This document shows positions 34,262-42,089 of a stretch of DNA of 64,000 bases, piece after piece (the first letter of the stretch is position 1; every line of letters starts with the position of its first letter). The stretch spans positions 124,001 to 188,000 of the forward strand of contig NZ_CP155729.1 of assembly GCF_039724765.1 (NCBI RefSeq), written 5' to 3'. This DNA comes from Sagittula stellata E-37 (lineage in GTDB: Bacteria > Pseudomonadota > Alphaproteobacteria > Rhodobacterales > Rhodobacteraceae). Below the pieces are notes generated by a model. That model had not been told where the DNA came from. It made no database searches and saw only the letters and a list, made by a program, of their open reading frames with translations. A program made the translations under genes and the position numbers.

Positions 34262-34621
34262 ATGAAATTCACCGAAGAGCATGAATGGCTCGAAGTCGAA
34301 GGCGACCTCGTTGTCGTCGGCATCACGGCACACGCCGCCGAACAACTGGGCGACGTGGTCTTTGTCGAACTGCCCGAAGTCGGACGCGAGGTTTCGAAGG
34401 ACGACGAGGTGGTAGTCATCGAATCCGTAAAAGCCGCGTCGGACATCCTGGCGCCGCTGGACGGAGAGATCGTCGAGGTCAACGAGGCGATCGTCGAGGA
34501 TCCGGGCAAGGTGAACGAGGACCCCGAGGGGGACGCCTGGTTCTTCAAGCTCAAGGTCGAGGACCTCTCCGAGCTGGAGGACATGATGGATGAAGCGGCC
34601 TACAAGAAATTCATTTCCTGA
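34262..34621 (+). CDS. gcvH: Glycine cleavage system H protein
   Basis: The 119-aa lipoyl carrier that shuttles the aminomethyl group between P, T and L proteins. The lipoyl-lysine motif is [15 protein letters not shown], with Lys near residue 59. N-terminal [20 protein letters not shown] and the C-terminal [19 protein letters not shown] tail are typical. It is co-transcribed with gcvT. gcvP is not downstream; a dispersed repeat and an unrelated small gene follow instead. Confidence 0.97.
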   Translation: MKFTEEHEWLEVEGDLVVVGITAHAAEQLGDVVFVELPEVGREVSKDDEVVVIESVKAASDILAPLDGEIVEVNEAIVEDPGKVNEDPEGDAWFFKLKVEDLSELEDMMDEAAYKKFIS

Positions 34622-34642
34622 GGCCGTGCATATGGGAAAGGC

Positions 34643-34665
34643 GGCGGCGGATAGCCCCGCCCTAC
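34643..34665 (-). repeat. Dispersed intergenic palindromic repeat, inverted copy
   Basis: On the minus strand this reads GTAGGGCGGGGC then TATCCGCCGCC, matching 21 of 23 bases of the copies at 16665 and 19973. It lies 22-44 bp after gcvH, between it and the 96-aa gene. Confidence 0.6.
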
Positions 34666-34717
34666 CGTATGTCGCGCCTTTTGCAGGCGACAGCAGATCG
34701 GTCGCCGGAGCCCTCCG

Positions 34718-35008
34718 ATGGAGATGACCCCGGCACGGTCCGCGATCTGGTCTCAGGTCGGAAAGGCGCTGTCACACCAGATCTTCGACCGGTTCGAGCG
34801 TTTCGAGGACGCGGTGGACGAAGCGGTCTCCGGCGTGGCGCCTGAGGATCGTCCCGCCCTTCGCGGCCTTCTGGAAGACATGCTCGCAAGCAGCGAGGAC
34901 GCACGTGCCCTGTGGGAGAACAGCGGCGCGGGCATCGCCTTTCACGACTCGCGGGGTGCCCGCATGGCAATGGAAATGCTCTTGCAGGCGGTGAAGTCCA
35001 AAGGCTGA
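34718..35008 (+). CDS. Hypothetical protein, 96 aa
   Basis: A small soluble, acidic, helical protein (VGKALSHQIFDRFERFEDAVDEAV, then LRGLLEDMLASSEDARALWE) with a C-terminal RMAMEMLLQAVKSKG helix. It has no signal peptide or membrane segment and no motif that I recognise. It lies in the 460-bp space between gcvH and serB, on the same strand as both. It may be transcribed with serB, but the ribosome binding site is weak. Function unknown. Confidence 0.55.
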   Translation: MEMTPARSAIWSQVGKALSHQIFDRFERFEDAVDEAVSGVAPEDRPALRGLLEDMLASSEDARALWENSGAGIAFHDSRGARMAMEMLLQAVKSKG

Positions 35009-35081
35009 CACCGTCCGGGCGTCTGGTCCTTCCCGCCCCGGCGTGCTTAAAGCGCGCGACATTCCTTGTCGGGGGACCATC

Positions 35082-35945
35082 ATGCTTATCGCCTCGCTCA
35101 TCGCGAAACCGGGTGCGCTGGACGCGGCCCTTGTGGACAGCCTGCGCAACGCCTTCGGGGGCGGCACCGCGACGTGGCTTGCGCCGGACGAAGCCGCCGA
35201 ATTCCCGCTGGGTGTGAAACCCGGCAACTTCGACGAGGTGCGCGACAGCATCGCGGCACAAGCGGACCTGAACCTTGTTCCCGAAGCCAACCGGCGGAAA
35301 AAGATGCTGCTGGCCGACATGGACAGCACGATGATCCAGCAGGAGTGCATCGACGAGCTGGCCGAAGAGGCCGGCGTCGGTGCGCATGTAAAGGACATCA
35401 CCGCGCGGGCGATGAACGGCGAACTGGATTTCGAAGGCGCGCTGATCGAACGTGTCGCTCTGCTGAAGGGGCTGCCGGAAAGCGTCATCGACAAGGTCGT
35501 CGCCGAACGCATCACGCTGATGCCTGGCGGCAAGTCCCTGATCGACACGATGCACGCCGCGGGCGCACATGCGTCGCTGGTGTCGGGCGGATTCACTGCC
35601 TTCACCGCGCGTGTCTCCGCACTGCTGGGCTTCGACGAGAACCGGGCCAACAGCCTGTTGATCGCAGACGGAGAGCTGACCGGCGAGGTCGGGCGCCCGA
35701 TCCTCGGGCGGGAGGCCAAGATCGAGGCGTTGGAGCAGATCACCGCACGGCTTGGCATCACGGAGGCCGATGTCATTGCGGTAGGTGACGGCGCCAACGA
35801 CCTCGGGATGCTCAACCGCGCGGGTATGGGCGTCGCCCTGCACGCCAAACCCAGCGTGCAGGCGCAGTGCGACTTGCGGGTCAATCACGGCGACCTGACG
35901 GCGCTGCTGTTCCTGCAGGGGTATGCCCGATCCGACTTTGCCTGA
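35082..35945 (+). CDS. serB: Phosphoserine phosphatase
   Basis: The last step of serine synthesis: O-phosphoserine to serine (HAD family, Mg2+). It has 287 aa. An ~80-residue N-terminal regulatory region comes before motif I, LLADMDSTMIQQECIDELAEEAG near residue 78. Motif II is SLVSGGFTAFTARV near 167; motif III Lys is in GREAKIEAL near 208, and motif IV is VIAVGDGANDLGML near 235. The ATG at 35082 was chosen over an upstream ATG because the family sequence MLIASLIAKPG begins here. Serine and glycine synthesis genes thus sit near the glycine cleavage genes. Confidence 0.95.
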   Translation: MLIASLIAKPGALDAALVDSLRNAFGGGTATWLAPDEAAEFPLGVKPGNFDEVRDSIAAQADLNLVPEANRRKKMLLADMDSTMIQQECIDELAEEAGVGAHVKDITARAMNGELDFEGALIERVALLKGLPESVIDKVVAERITLMPGGKSLIDTMHAAGAHASLVSGGFTAFTARVSALLGFDENRANSLLIADGELTGEVGRPILGREAKIEALEQITARLGITEADVIAVGDGANDLGMLNRAGMGVALHAKPSVQAQCDLRVNHGDLTALLFLQGYARSDFA

Positions 35946-35948
35946 TCG

Positions 35949-36941
35949 CTAGAAGACCCCGGGCGCGGGGCGGACCGAACCGGTAACACGCCCGTCCCAG
36001 TTACGGATCTCGGGGTTGAGGAAGTGTTTCACGTCCGGATGCTCTGCCTCCAGGACGCCCAAGCGGACCAATATCGCGGCCATGGCGCATTCGGATGCCC
36101 GCGTGGCCCCGTCCGCGATCTTGAGCGAGATGCCGAGGCCGCGTTCCGGCAGGATGGCGATGAAGTAGCCCTCGGCACCGGTCTTGATCGCCACCGGCTC
36201 ATTGGCGGCCTGCATCAGCAGCGTGCAGGCCCGCCCTTCGCCCGCAACAAGCAGCGGGTGGGCAATCATCGCCTCCACCAACCGCACCGCGGATCGTGAC
36301 AGCAGGTCGCCCCGCTGGCCGGCTGTCGCGTAGAACGCCATCGCCCGCGCCATGCCCGACATGGTGGTCGCGAAGTTCGGCGCGGAACAGCCGTCGATTC
36401 CGAAGCCGGGAGACTCGAGACCGGTGACCTCCTCAAAGGCCGAGCGGCACGCCCGCTGCACCGGGTGGTCGGGGTCGCAATAATCCGCCCCGGCGCCAAG
36501 ATGACGGGTCAGCGTCAAGAAACCCGTGTGCTTCCCCGAACAGTTGTTGAGAACCCGGCCCGGCTCTTCGTGATCGCGGATCATGCCGAGCTTCAGCGCC
36601 TTGTCGCGGGACGGCTGCGGCCCGCAGATCAGGTCACTTTCCGACCGGCCGATATCCGCCAGCCATTCGCGCACCGCGGCATTGTGAACGGGCGCCCCTT
36701 CGTGGGACGCACAGGACAGCGCAAGCCGTTCGGTAGACAAGGAAAATGCATCCGCCGCGCCCGAGGCGACAAGCGGCAGGGCCTGGATCATCTTCGCCGA
36801 GCTGCGCGGCAGGATCACGGCCTCGGGATCGCCCCAGGCCTCCACGATCTCGCCATTTCCGTCGCAGATCACTGCGTGGCCTGCGTGCAGGCTTTCGGCC
36901 AGCGGACCGCGCCAGACTTCCACCATGATCCGAGATGCCAT
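35949..36941 (-). CDS. L-asparaginase, type II (Rhizobium AnsA-like)
   Basis: A 330-aa enzyme of the Asparaginase_II (PF06089) family, which hydrolyses asparagine to aspartate and is unrelated to the E. coli type. Family blocks are VEVWRGPLAESLHAGHAVICDG near the N-terminus, ILPRSSAKMIQALPL near 43-57 (Ser-Lys pair), LSCASHEGAPVHNAAVREWL near 77-96, NNCSGKHTGFL near 130, and GIDGCSAPNFATTM near 190. AAGGAGGT lies 7 bases before the ATG at 36941; upstream continuation of the frame is a shadow. It is convergent with serB, with three bases between the stops. Confidence 0.92.
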   Translation of the reverse strand: MASRIMVEVWRGPLAESLHAGHAVICDGNGEIVEAWGDPEAVILPRSSAKMIQALPLVASGAADAFSLSTERLALSCASHEGAPVHNAAVREWLADIGRSESDLICGPQPSRDKALKLGMIRDHEEPGRVLNNCSGKHTGFLTLTRHLGAGADYCDPDHPVQRACRSAFEEVTGLESPGFGIDGCSAPNFATTMSGMARAMAFYATAGQRGDLLSRSAVRLVEAMIAHPLLVAGEGRACTLLMQAANEPVAIKTGAEGYFIAILPERGLGISLKIADGATRASECAMAAILVRLGVLEAEHPDVKHFLNPEIRNWDGRVTGSVRPAPGVF

Positions 36942-37109
36942 ACCGACCTCCTTCCGCCTGAGCGACTTTCTGCCAACGGGGCTTTCGCATTTCGCTTCTT
37001 TCAGGCTAAAGTCCCGCCGTCGAGAGAAAACACCTCCGCGGACCGCAAAGGTCGGGACAGGGCCGGGCACGCGGACGGTCAGAGGCATGGACAGCTGGAG
37101 GCTGCAGGA

Positions 37110-37640
37110 ATGAATTCTACTCTTGGTCGCATGGTTGGCGCCGTGGCGATGATGTTGGGTGCGACCTTTGCACAGGCGCAGGAAAGCAGCACGAACCGGG
37201 TCGACGCTATGACCGACTGGTCGGTGTTCGAGGGTCAAAACCCGCGCGAATGCTGGGCCGTGACCACCTACAAGGAAAGCGTGAACACGAAGGACGGCCG
37301 CGTGGTTGCCGTGACCCGAGGCGAAATCCTGCTGATGGTGTTTTTCCGTCCCGAAGCAGGCGTCAACGGCCAGGTGGCCTTTACCGGCGGTTATCCGTTT
37401 GCGCAGGGCTCCACCGTGAACGTCACCGTCGATGGCACCGAACTCGAAATGTACACCGAGGGCGAATGGGCATGGCCGGCCACGCCGCAGGACGACGCCA
37501 AGATTGTGACAGCGATGAAGCGCGGCTCCAACGCCGTGCTGACCGCCGTGTCCTCGCGCGGGACCACGACAAAGGACACCTTCTCCCTGCTGGGCTTCAC
37601 CGCCGCAGTCGAGGACGCCGAAACACGCTGCAAGTCCTGA
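37110..37640 (+). CDS. Invasion-associated locus B (IalB)-like secreted protein
   Basis: A 176-aa periplasmic protein of the IalB family. The signal peptide is MNSTLGRMVGAVAMMLGATFAQA, cleaved near residue 23. The mature part has the Rhodobacterales IalB pattern DWSVFEGQNPRECWAVTTYKESVNT, then GQVAFTGGYPFAQGSTV, EGEWAWPATPQDDAKIVTAMKRG and a C-terminal AEDAETRC. Two Cys probably form a disulfide. A GCAGGA site precedes the ATG. The name comes from Bartonella; here it is simply an envelope protein of unknown use. dgoK begins 10 bp downstream. Confidence 0.85.
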   Translation: MNSTLGRMVGAVAMMLGATFAQAQESSTNRVDAMTDWSVFEGQNPRECWAVTTYKESVNTKDGRVVAVTRGEILLMVFFRPEAGVNGQVAFTGGYPFAQGSTVNVTVDGTELEMYTEGEWAWPATPQDDAKIVTAMKRGSNAVLTAVSSRGTTTKDTFSLLGFTAAVEDAETRCKS

Positions 37641-37650
37641 CACGCCTGAC

Positions 37651-38535
37651 ATGAGCGTTCCGGACTGGATTGCCGCCGACTGGGGCACGTCGCACCTGCG
37701 CCTCTGGATCATGCGGGGCGACACTCCCTTGCGCCGGATCGACGATCCGCGCGGCATGTCGAAGCTTACTCCGGACGGCTACGAGGCCGTTCTGCTGGAG
37801 CTTCTGGGCGACGAGCTGACGGGTCCGACCGATGTCGTCATCTGCGGGATGGCTGGCGCACGTCAGGGCTGGAAGGAAGCGCCCTATGCGGCAGTGCCCT
37901 GCGCGATCCCATCCGAAGGCATCCCTGTCCCCACCTCCGATCCCCGCCTGCGCGTGCGCATCCTGCCGGGGCTTAGCCAATCCAGCCCTCCCGACGTCAT
38001 GCGCGGAGAAGAGACCCAGATCGGTGGCTTCCTGGCCGCAGAACCCGGATTCGACGGCGTCCTCTGCCTGCCCGGCACACATACCAAATGGGTGCATGTC
38101 AGCGCGGCAGAGGTCGTTTCGTTCCGGACTTTCATGTCCGGCGAACTCTTCGATCTGCTGTCGACGCAATCGGTGCTGCGCTTCTCCGTCAGTGACGGAT
38201 GGGAGCAGGGCACCTTCCTCGAAGCCGTCAACGATGCGATGGGCCGGCCTGCCACAGTCGCCGCGGACCTCTTTGCCATCCGCGCCGGAAGCCTTCTGTC
38301 GGGCGATGCGCCCGGAGCCGCGCGCGCGCGCCTGTCCGGCCTGTTGATCGGTCTCGAACTGGCTGGCGCCCGCCCCTACTGGCTGGGGCAGGAAGTCGTC
38401 ATACTGGGCGAAAGCGCGCTGGCAGAAATCTATCGTACCGCGCTTGCCGCGCAGTCTGCCATGGTCCGGACCGTATCGGTCGAGGGCGTGACGCTGACCG
38501 GTCTGACCGCCGCTTACAGCAGAAGGACCGCCTGA
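37651..38535 (+). CDS. dgoK: 2-dehydro-3-deoxygalactonokinase
   Basis: This phosphorylates 2-keto-3-deoxygalactonate at O6 in the De Ley-Doudoroff route of galactose/galactonate breakdown. It has 294 aa. An N-terminal IAADWGTSHLRLWIM (sugar kinase-like phosphate loop) is at 8-22; GMAGARQGWKEAPY is near 68, RGEETQIGGFL near 121, LCLPGTHTKWVHV near 140 and TFMSGELFDLLS near 160. The stop overlaps the start of the aldolase gene (TGATG). Confidence 0.94.
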   Translation: MSVPDWIAADWGTSHLRLWIMRGDTPLRRIDDPRGMSKLTPDGYEAVLLELLGDELTGPTDVVICGMAGARQGWKEAPYAAVPCAIPSEGIPVPTSDPRLRVRILPGLSQSSPPDVMRGEETQIGGFLAAEPGFDGVLCLPGTHTKWVHVSAAEVVSFRTFMSGELFDLLSTQSVLRFSVSDGWEQGTFLEAVNDAMGRPATVAADLFAIRAGSLLSGDAPGAARARLSGLLIGLELAGARPYWLGQEVVILGESALAEIYRTALAAQSAMVRTVSVEGVTLTGLTAAYSRRTA

Positions 38536-39137
38536 TGCGGAACATCATCGCCATTCTCCGGGGCCTCACGCCGTCCGAAGCGGAACCCGTGACCGAAGCT
38601 CTGATTGCCGCCGGGATCACCCGCATCGAGGTGCCCCTCAATTCGCCGGAGCCGTTCGACAGCATCGCGCGGATGGTGCGCTGTGCAGGGGATCGGGCGG
38701 TGATCGGCGCGGGCACCGTATTGGACCCCGCCGACGTTCTACGTCTGAAAGACATCGGCGCGCGCATGGTCGTCTCTCCCGACTGCAACCCGCGCGTGAT
38801 CGTTGCGACCAAACAGGCGGGGATGGCGTCCTACCCCGGCGTCTTCACCGCGACGGAGGCCTTCACCGCCCTGCGCAACGGCGCCGACGGGCTGAAGTTC
38901 TTTCCTGCGTCCAAACTGGGTCCGGACGGACTGTCCGCGTTGAAGGCGGTGTTGCCTGCGGGAACCGCGACGTTTGCCGTGGGCGGCGTCGGGCCGGAAG
39001 ACTTCGCGGACTGGCATGCGGCCGGTGTGTCCGGCTTCGGCATCGGGTCCCAGCTTTTCAAACCCGGACGGACCTCTGACGACATCGGCAAGCGCGGGGC
39101 AGAGATCGTCACCGCCTTCGACGCAGTTTTCCGCTAA
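38535..39137 (+). CDS. dgoA: 2-dehydro-3-deoxy-6-phosphogalactonate aldolase
   Basis: This cleaves KDPGal to pyruvate and glyceraldehyde-3-phosphate. It is a 200-aa class I aldolase of the KDPG/KDPGal family. IIAILRGLTPSEA is at the N-terminus and RIEVPLNSPEPFDSI near 30; VIGAGTVLDPADV is near 57. The Schiff-base Lys is in GADGLKFFPASKLG near 115, with FAVGGVGPEDF near 149. Its ATG overlaps the dgoK stop. The other enzymes of the pathway (galactonate dehydratase and galactose oxidation) are not in this window. Confidence 0.94.
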   Translation: MRNIIAILRGLTPSEAEPVTEALIAAGITRIEVPLNSPEPFDSIARMVRCAGDRAVIGAGTVLDPADVLRLKDIGARMVVSPDCNPRVIVATKQAGMASYPGVFTATEAFTALRNGADGLKFFPASKLGPDGLSALKAVLPAGTATFAVGGVGPEDFADWHAAGVSGFGIGSQLFKPGRTSDDIGKRGAEIVTAFDAVFR

Positions 39138-39386
39138 CTCGCGCATTTCCGGCAAGAATTTTCGGTTGACAGCGCGACGTTACTGAATAACATACCAATC
39201 GTGCGATAAGATAACATGCGCACATTGGTTGGAACGGCTCTGATCGTTTTTTCGCAGTCCAATACGTCAAGTATCGGGCAGGACTGTGAAATGTTCGTGT
39301 TTCATGAACTCGTTACGAGGGTGTCACACTGCCGAGACCTAGCGGCTCTATCGGCAGGCTGTAATTCGCCAACTGGGAGCACCCCG

Positions 39387-40892
39387 ATGAAAAAGACCCT
39401 CGTGTCGATGGCAGCCATTCTGGCCGCCACCTCTGCCTTTGCCGAAAGCCATGGCATGGACCTGCCGCAAGCCGGTTCCGACTGGTACGCCGCCGGTCAG
39501 TCGCACATCGAAGCAATGCTCGCCCGTCAGCCGAACACCGGCCGGGCCAAGAACGTCATCGTCTTCGTCGCGGATGGCAACGGTGTCGGCACAAACTACG
39601 CCGTGCGCCTGTTCGACGGGCAGCAGAAAGGCTTGCTGGGCGAAGAGAACGTCCTGCCCTACGAGACGACGGACTGGTCCTCGGCGCTGGTCAAGACGTA
39701 CAACATCAACGCCCAGACGCCGGACTCCGCGCCCACTGCCGGTGCGATGAACACCGGCGTCAAGCAGCGCTTCAACCTCATCAACCTCGGTGAGAACGGG
39801 GTCCATGGCGATTGCGCCACCGAGGAAGGCAACCGCCTGACCACCTTCGCCGAGATCGTCTCGGGCATGGACAAGTCCGTGGGCATCGTCTCGACCGCGC
39901 GCATCACCCATGCCACCCCGGCGGCCGTCTATGCCAAGACCGCCAACCGCAACTGGGAAGGCGCGATAGAGGGTGACTGCGAGGGTTCGAAGGACATCGC
40001 GACACAGCTTATCGACCAGATGGAAGCGGGCGTCATCGACGCAGCCATGGGCGGCGGCGGCCGCTTCTTCCTGCCGGAAGGCGAAAGCAACGGCCAGTCC
40101 AAGGGCCGCCGCACCGACGGCGTGAACCTGATCGAACGTGCCACTGGCCTGGGCGCCCAGTTCGCCGAGGACACCGCCGGTTTCGAGTCGCTGACGATGG
40201 ACGCGCCGATCCTCGCCCTGTTCAACGACAGCCACATGGAATACGAGGCCGACCGCGCCGACGAGGATGAACCCTCGCTGGCCGACATGACCCGCAAGAC
40301 CATCGAGTTCCTGTCGCAGAACGAGAACGGTTTTTACATGGAGGTCGAGGCAGGCCGCGTCGACCACGCCAACCACGACGGCAACGCCTACCGCACCCTG
40401 TCGGACGGTGTGGCCTTTGCCGAGGCCGTGGCTCTGGCCGACGAGATGACCGATGACGCCGACACGCTGATCATCGTCACCGCCGACCACGAACACGCCA
40501 TCGCGTTCAACGGCTATTGTGGGCGCGGCTCCGACATCCTTGGCCTGTGCATGGGCGTTTCCAAGGACGGCGAAGCCAACGACGGTACTCCGCTGACCGC
40601 CGCCGATGGCAAGCCCTACACCGTAATCGGCTACCTCAACGGTGCCGGTTCCGTGCTGAAGGAGCCGACCGACGGCAGCAACGACTGGACCGGTTCGCGC
40701 AACGACCTGACTCAGGAAGAAGCCACCGATATCGACTACGTCCAGCAGGCGCTGATCCCGATGTCGTCCGAAACCCACTCCGGCGAGGACGTGTCGGTCT
40801 ATGCCAAAGGTCCGTGGTCGCATCTGTTCGACTCCACAATCGAGCAGAACGTAATCTTCCACGTGATGAAGCACGCGGTGGACGCGCAATAA
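39387..40892 (+). CDS. phoA: Alkaline phosphatase, PhoA-type
   Basis: A periplasmic phosphomonoesterase of 501 aa with signal peptide MKKTLVSMAAILAATSAFA (cleavage near residue 20). The zinc/nucleophile motif is FVADGNGVGTNYAVRLF near 52 and TPDSAPTAGAMNTGVK near 110 (Ser nucleophile). Metal ligands are in SVGIVSTARITHATPAAVYA near 170, EVEAGRVDHANHDGN near 320 and IIVTADHEHA near 362. A GGGAGC site lies before the ATG. The 249-bp upstream region has a possible TTGACA hexamer but no PHO box that I would call. It would release phosphate from organic esters. Confidence 0.93.
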   Translation: MKKTLVSMAAILAATSAFAESHGMDLPQAGSDWYAAGQSHIEAMLARQPNTGRAKNVIVFVADGNGVGTNYAVRLFDGQQKGLLGEENVLPYETTDWSSALVKTYNINAQTPDSAPTAGAMNTGVKQRFNLINLGENGVHGDCATEEGNRLTTFAEIVSGMDKSVGIVSTARITHATPAAVYAKTANRNWEGAIEGDCEGSKDIATQLIDQMEAGVIDAAMGGGGRFFLPEGESNGQSKGRRTDGVNLIERATGLGAQFAEDTAGFESLTMDAPILALFNDSHMEYEADRADEDEPSLADMTRKTIEFLSQNENGFYMEVEAGRVDHANHDGNAYRTLSDGVAFAEAVALADEMTDDADTLIIVTADHEHAIAFNGYCGRGSDILGLCMGVSKDGEANDGTPLTAADGKPYTVIGYLNGAGSVLKEPTDGSNDWTGSRNDLTQEEATDIDYVQQALIPMSSETHSGEDVSVYAKGPWSHLFDSTIEQNVIFHVMKHAVDAQ

Positions 40893-40913
40893 TCGGCCGT
40901 AAAGGCTGAGTTC

Positions 40914-40938
40914 GGGCCGCCCCATGCCGGGGCGGCCC
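40914..40938 (+). terminator. Hairpin downstream of phoA
   Basis: GGGCCGCCCC (40914-40923) pairs perfectly with GGGGCGGCCC (40929-40938) around a 5-base loop, 22 bp after the phoA stop. The following bases (TGTTCGT) are only weakly T-rich. Confidence 0.6.
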
Positions 40939-40996
40939 TGTTCGTCCGACATGACATGTGGGACACCAAAGACAGATCAGACCAAGGAGACGGACC

Positions 40997-41425
40997 ATGG
41001 ACCGCCGCACCGCCCTGACCACCGTTCTCGCCGCGCCGTTCCTTTTACCGACGCTCGCCCGGGCCGCCGACGGGCCTGCCAAGATCCGGGAACTCTACGA
41101 AAAGAACGGCGATTTCTCACCGTTTGCCCGGAACGCCACCGGCCAGCGCATCCTGTTCGAGGGGTTCATGGCCCCGCCACTGAAGGCCGAATCGCGCTTC
41201 TTCGTGCTGACGAAACGCCCCATGGCCGTCTGCCCCTTCTGCGAGACAGAGGCCGAGTGGCCCGACGATATCCTTGCGATCTACTCGAAGCGGATCGTCG
41301 ACGTAGAGCCCTTCAACGTGAAGCTTGCCGTGAGCGGCGACCTGACCCTCGGGGCCTACAAGGACCCCGACACCGGCTTCCTGAGCATGGCCCGCCTGCT
41401 GAACGCCACTTACGAGCGCGCCTGA
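40997..41425 (+). CDS. Secreted protein of an ABC transporter operon, DUF3299-like
   Basis: A 142-aa protein with a signal peptide that starts MDRRTALTTVLAAPFLLPTLARA (two Arg, possible Tat or Sec export). The mature domain reads GQRILFEGFMAPPLKAESRFFVLTKRPMAVCPFCETEAEWPDDILAIYS, with a CPFC pair near residue 76. It resembles the small periplasmic proteins (I think DUF3299) that precede LolD/FtsX-type ABC genes. AAGGAGA lies before the ATG. It is followed at one base by the ATPase gene, so it is the first gene of a four-gene unit. A role in metal handling is inferred from the operon type, not shown. Confidence 0.72.
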   Translation: MDRRTALTTVLAAPFLLPTLARAADGPAKIRELYEKNGDFSPFARNATGQRILFEGFMAPPLKAESRFFVLTKRPMAVCPFCETEAEWPDDILAIYSKRIVDVEPFNVKLAVSGDLTLGAYKDPDTGFLSMARLLNATYERA

Positions 41426-41426
41426 C

Positions 41427-42089
41427 ATGGGTCTCGCTTTGCACGTCCGGGACCTGACCGTCGTTTCGCGGAGGGGGCGCATACTGTTGTCTCTGCCCGC
41501 GCTAGACCTGCCCGCCGGCGGCCTTCTGGGCGTGCGCGGACCGTCGGGTGCCGGGAAATCGACACTGCTGAACGCGCTGAGCGGGCTTCTGGATGCCAGG
41601 GGCCGCGTCCAGTGGGGCGAGACCGACATCGCCAGCCTGTCGCCCGACCTTCGGGCCGCATTCCGCGCCGCGCAGATGGGCATGATCTTCCAGGACTTCC
41701 TGCTGTTCGAGGAGCTTTCGGCAGAGGCCAATGCCGCACTGACCGCGCAATTCGCGCCCGCCGCCAGCCGTGCGGGTATCCTGTCCCGCGCCAAGGACCG
41801 GCTGTCCCGGCTGGCCGTGGCTGAGGGTGCGCGCACGGTCGAGAGCTTCTCAGGCGGGGAACGGCAGCGGGTCGCGGTGGCACGGGCGTTGGCCTCCGAT
41901 CCGCAGGTGATCCTTGCCGACGAACCGACCGCCGCGCTGGACCGGACCGCCGCCGACCGTCTGGTGGCCGACCTGGTCGGCCTGTGCCGCGACGGAGGCA
42001 AGACGCTGGTGGTGGTCAGTCACGACCTGCACCTGCTGGACGCGATGGACCGCGTCGTGAACGTGGAAGACGGACAGGTGACCGGATGA
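41427..42089 (+). CDS. ABC transporter ATP-binding protein (LolD/MacB type)
   Basis: A 220-aa nucleotide-binding subunit. Walker A is RGPSGAGKSTLLNAL near 35-49, and a Q-loop follows in MIFQDFLLFEELSA near 88. The signature FSGGERQRVAVARAL is near 138, Walker B is VILADEPTAALD near 158, and the H-loop is VVVSHDLHLL near 192. Similar subunits power FtsX-type permeases that move lipids or peptides across the envelope, rather than solutes through the membrane. Its stop overlaps the permease start (ATGA). Confidence 0.93.
   Translation: MGLALHVRDLTVVSRRGRILLSLPALDLPAGGLLGVRGPSGAGKSTLLNALSGLLDARGRVQWGETDIASLSPDLRAAFRAAQMGMIFQDFLLFEELSAEANAALTAQFAPAASRAGILSRAKDRLSRLAVAEGARTVESFSGGERQRVAVARALASDPQVILADEPTAALDRTAADRLVADLVGLCRDGGKTLVVVSHDLHLLDAMDRVVNVEDGQVTG

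Noticed and set aside
39138..39386. PHO box upstream of phoA
   Set aside because: TGTCAC and CTGTAAT segments exist, but not as two CTGTCAT repeats at the required spacing.
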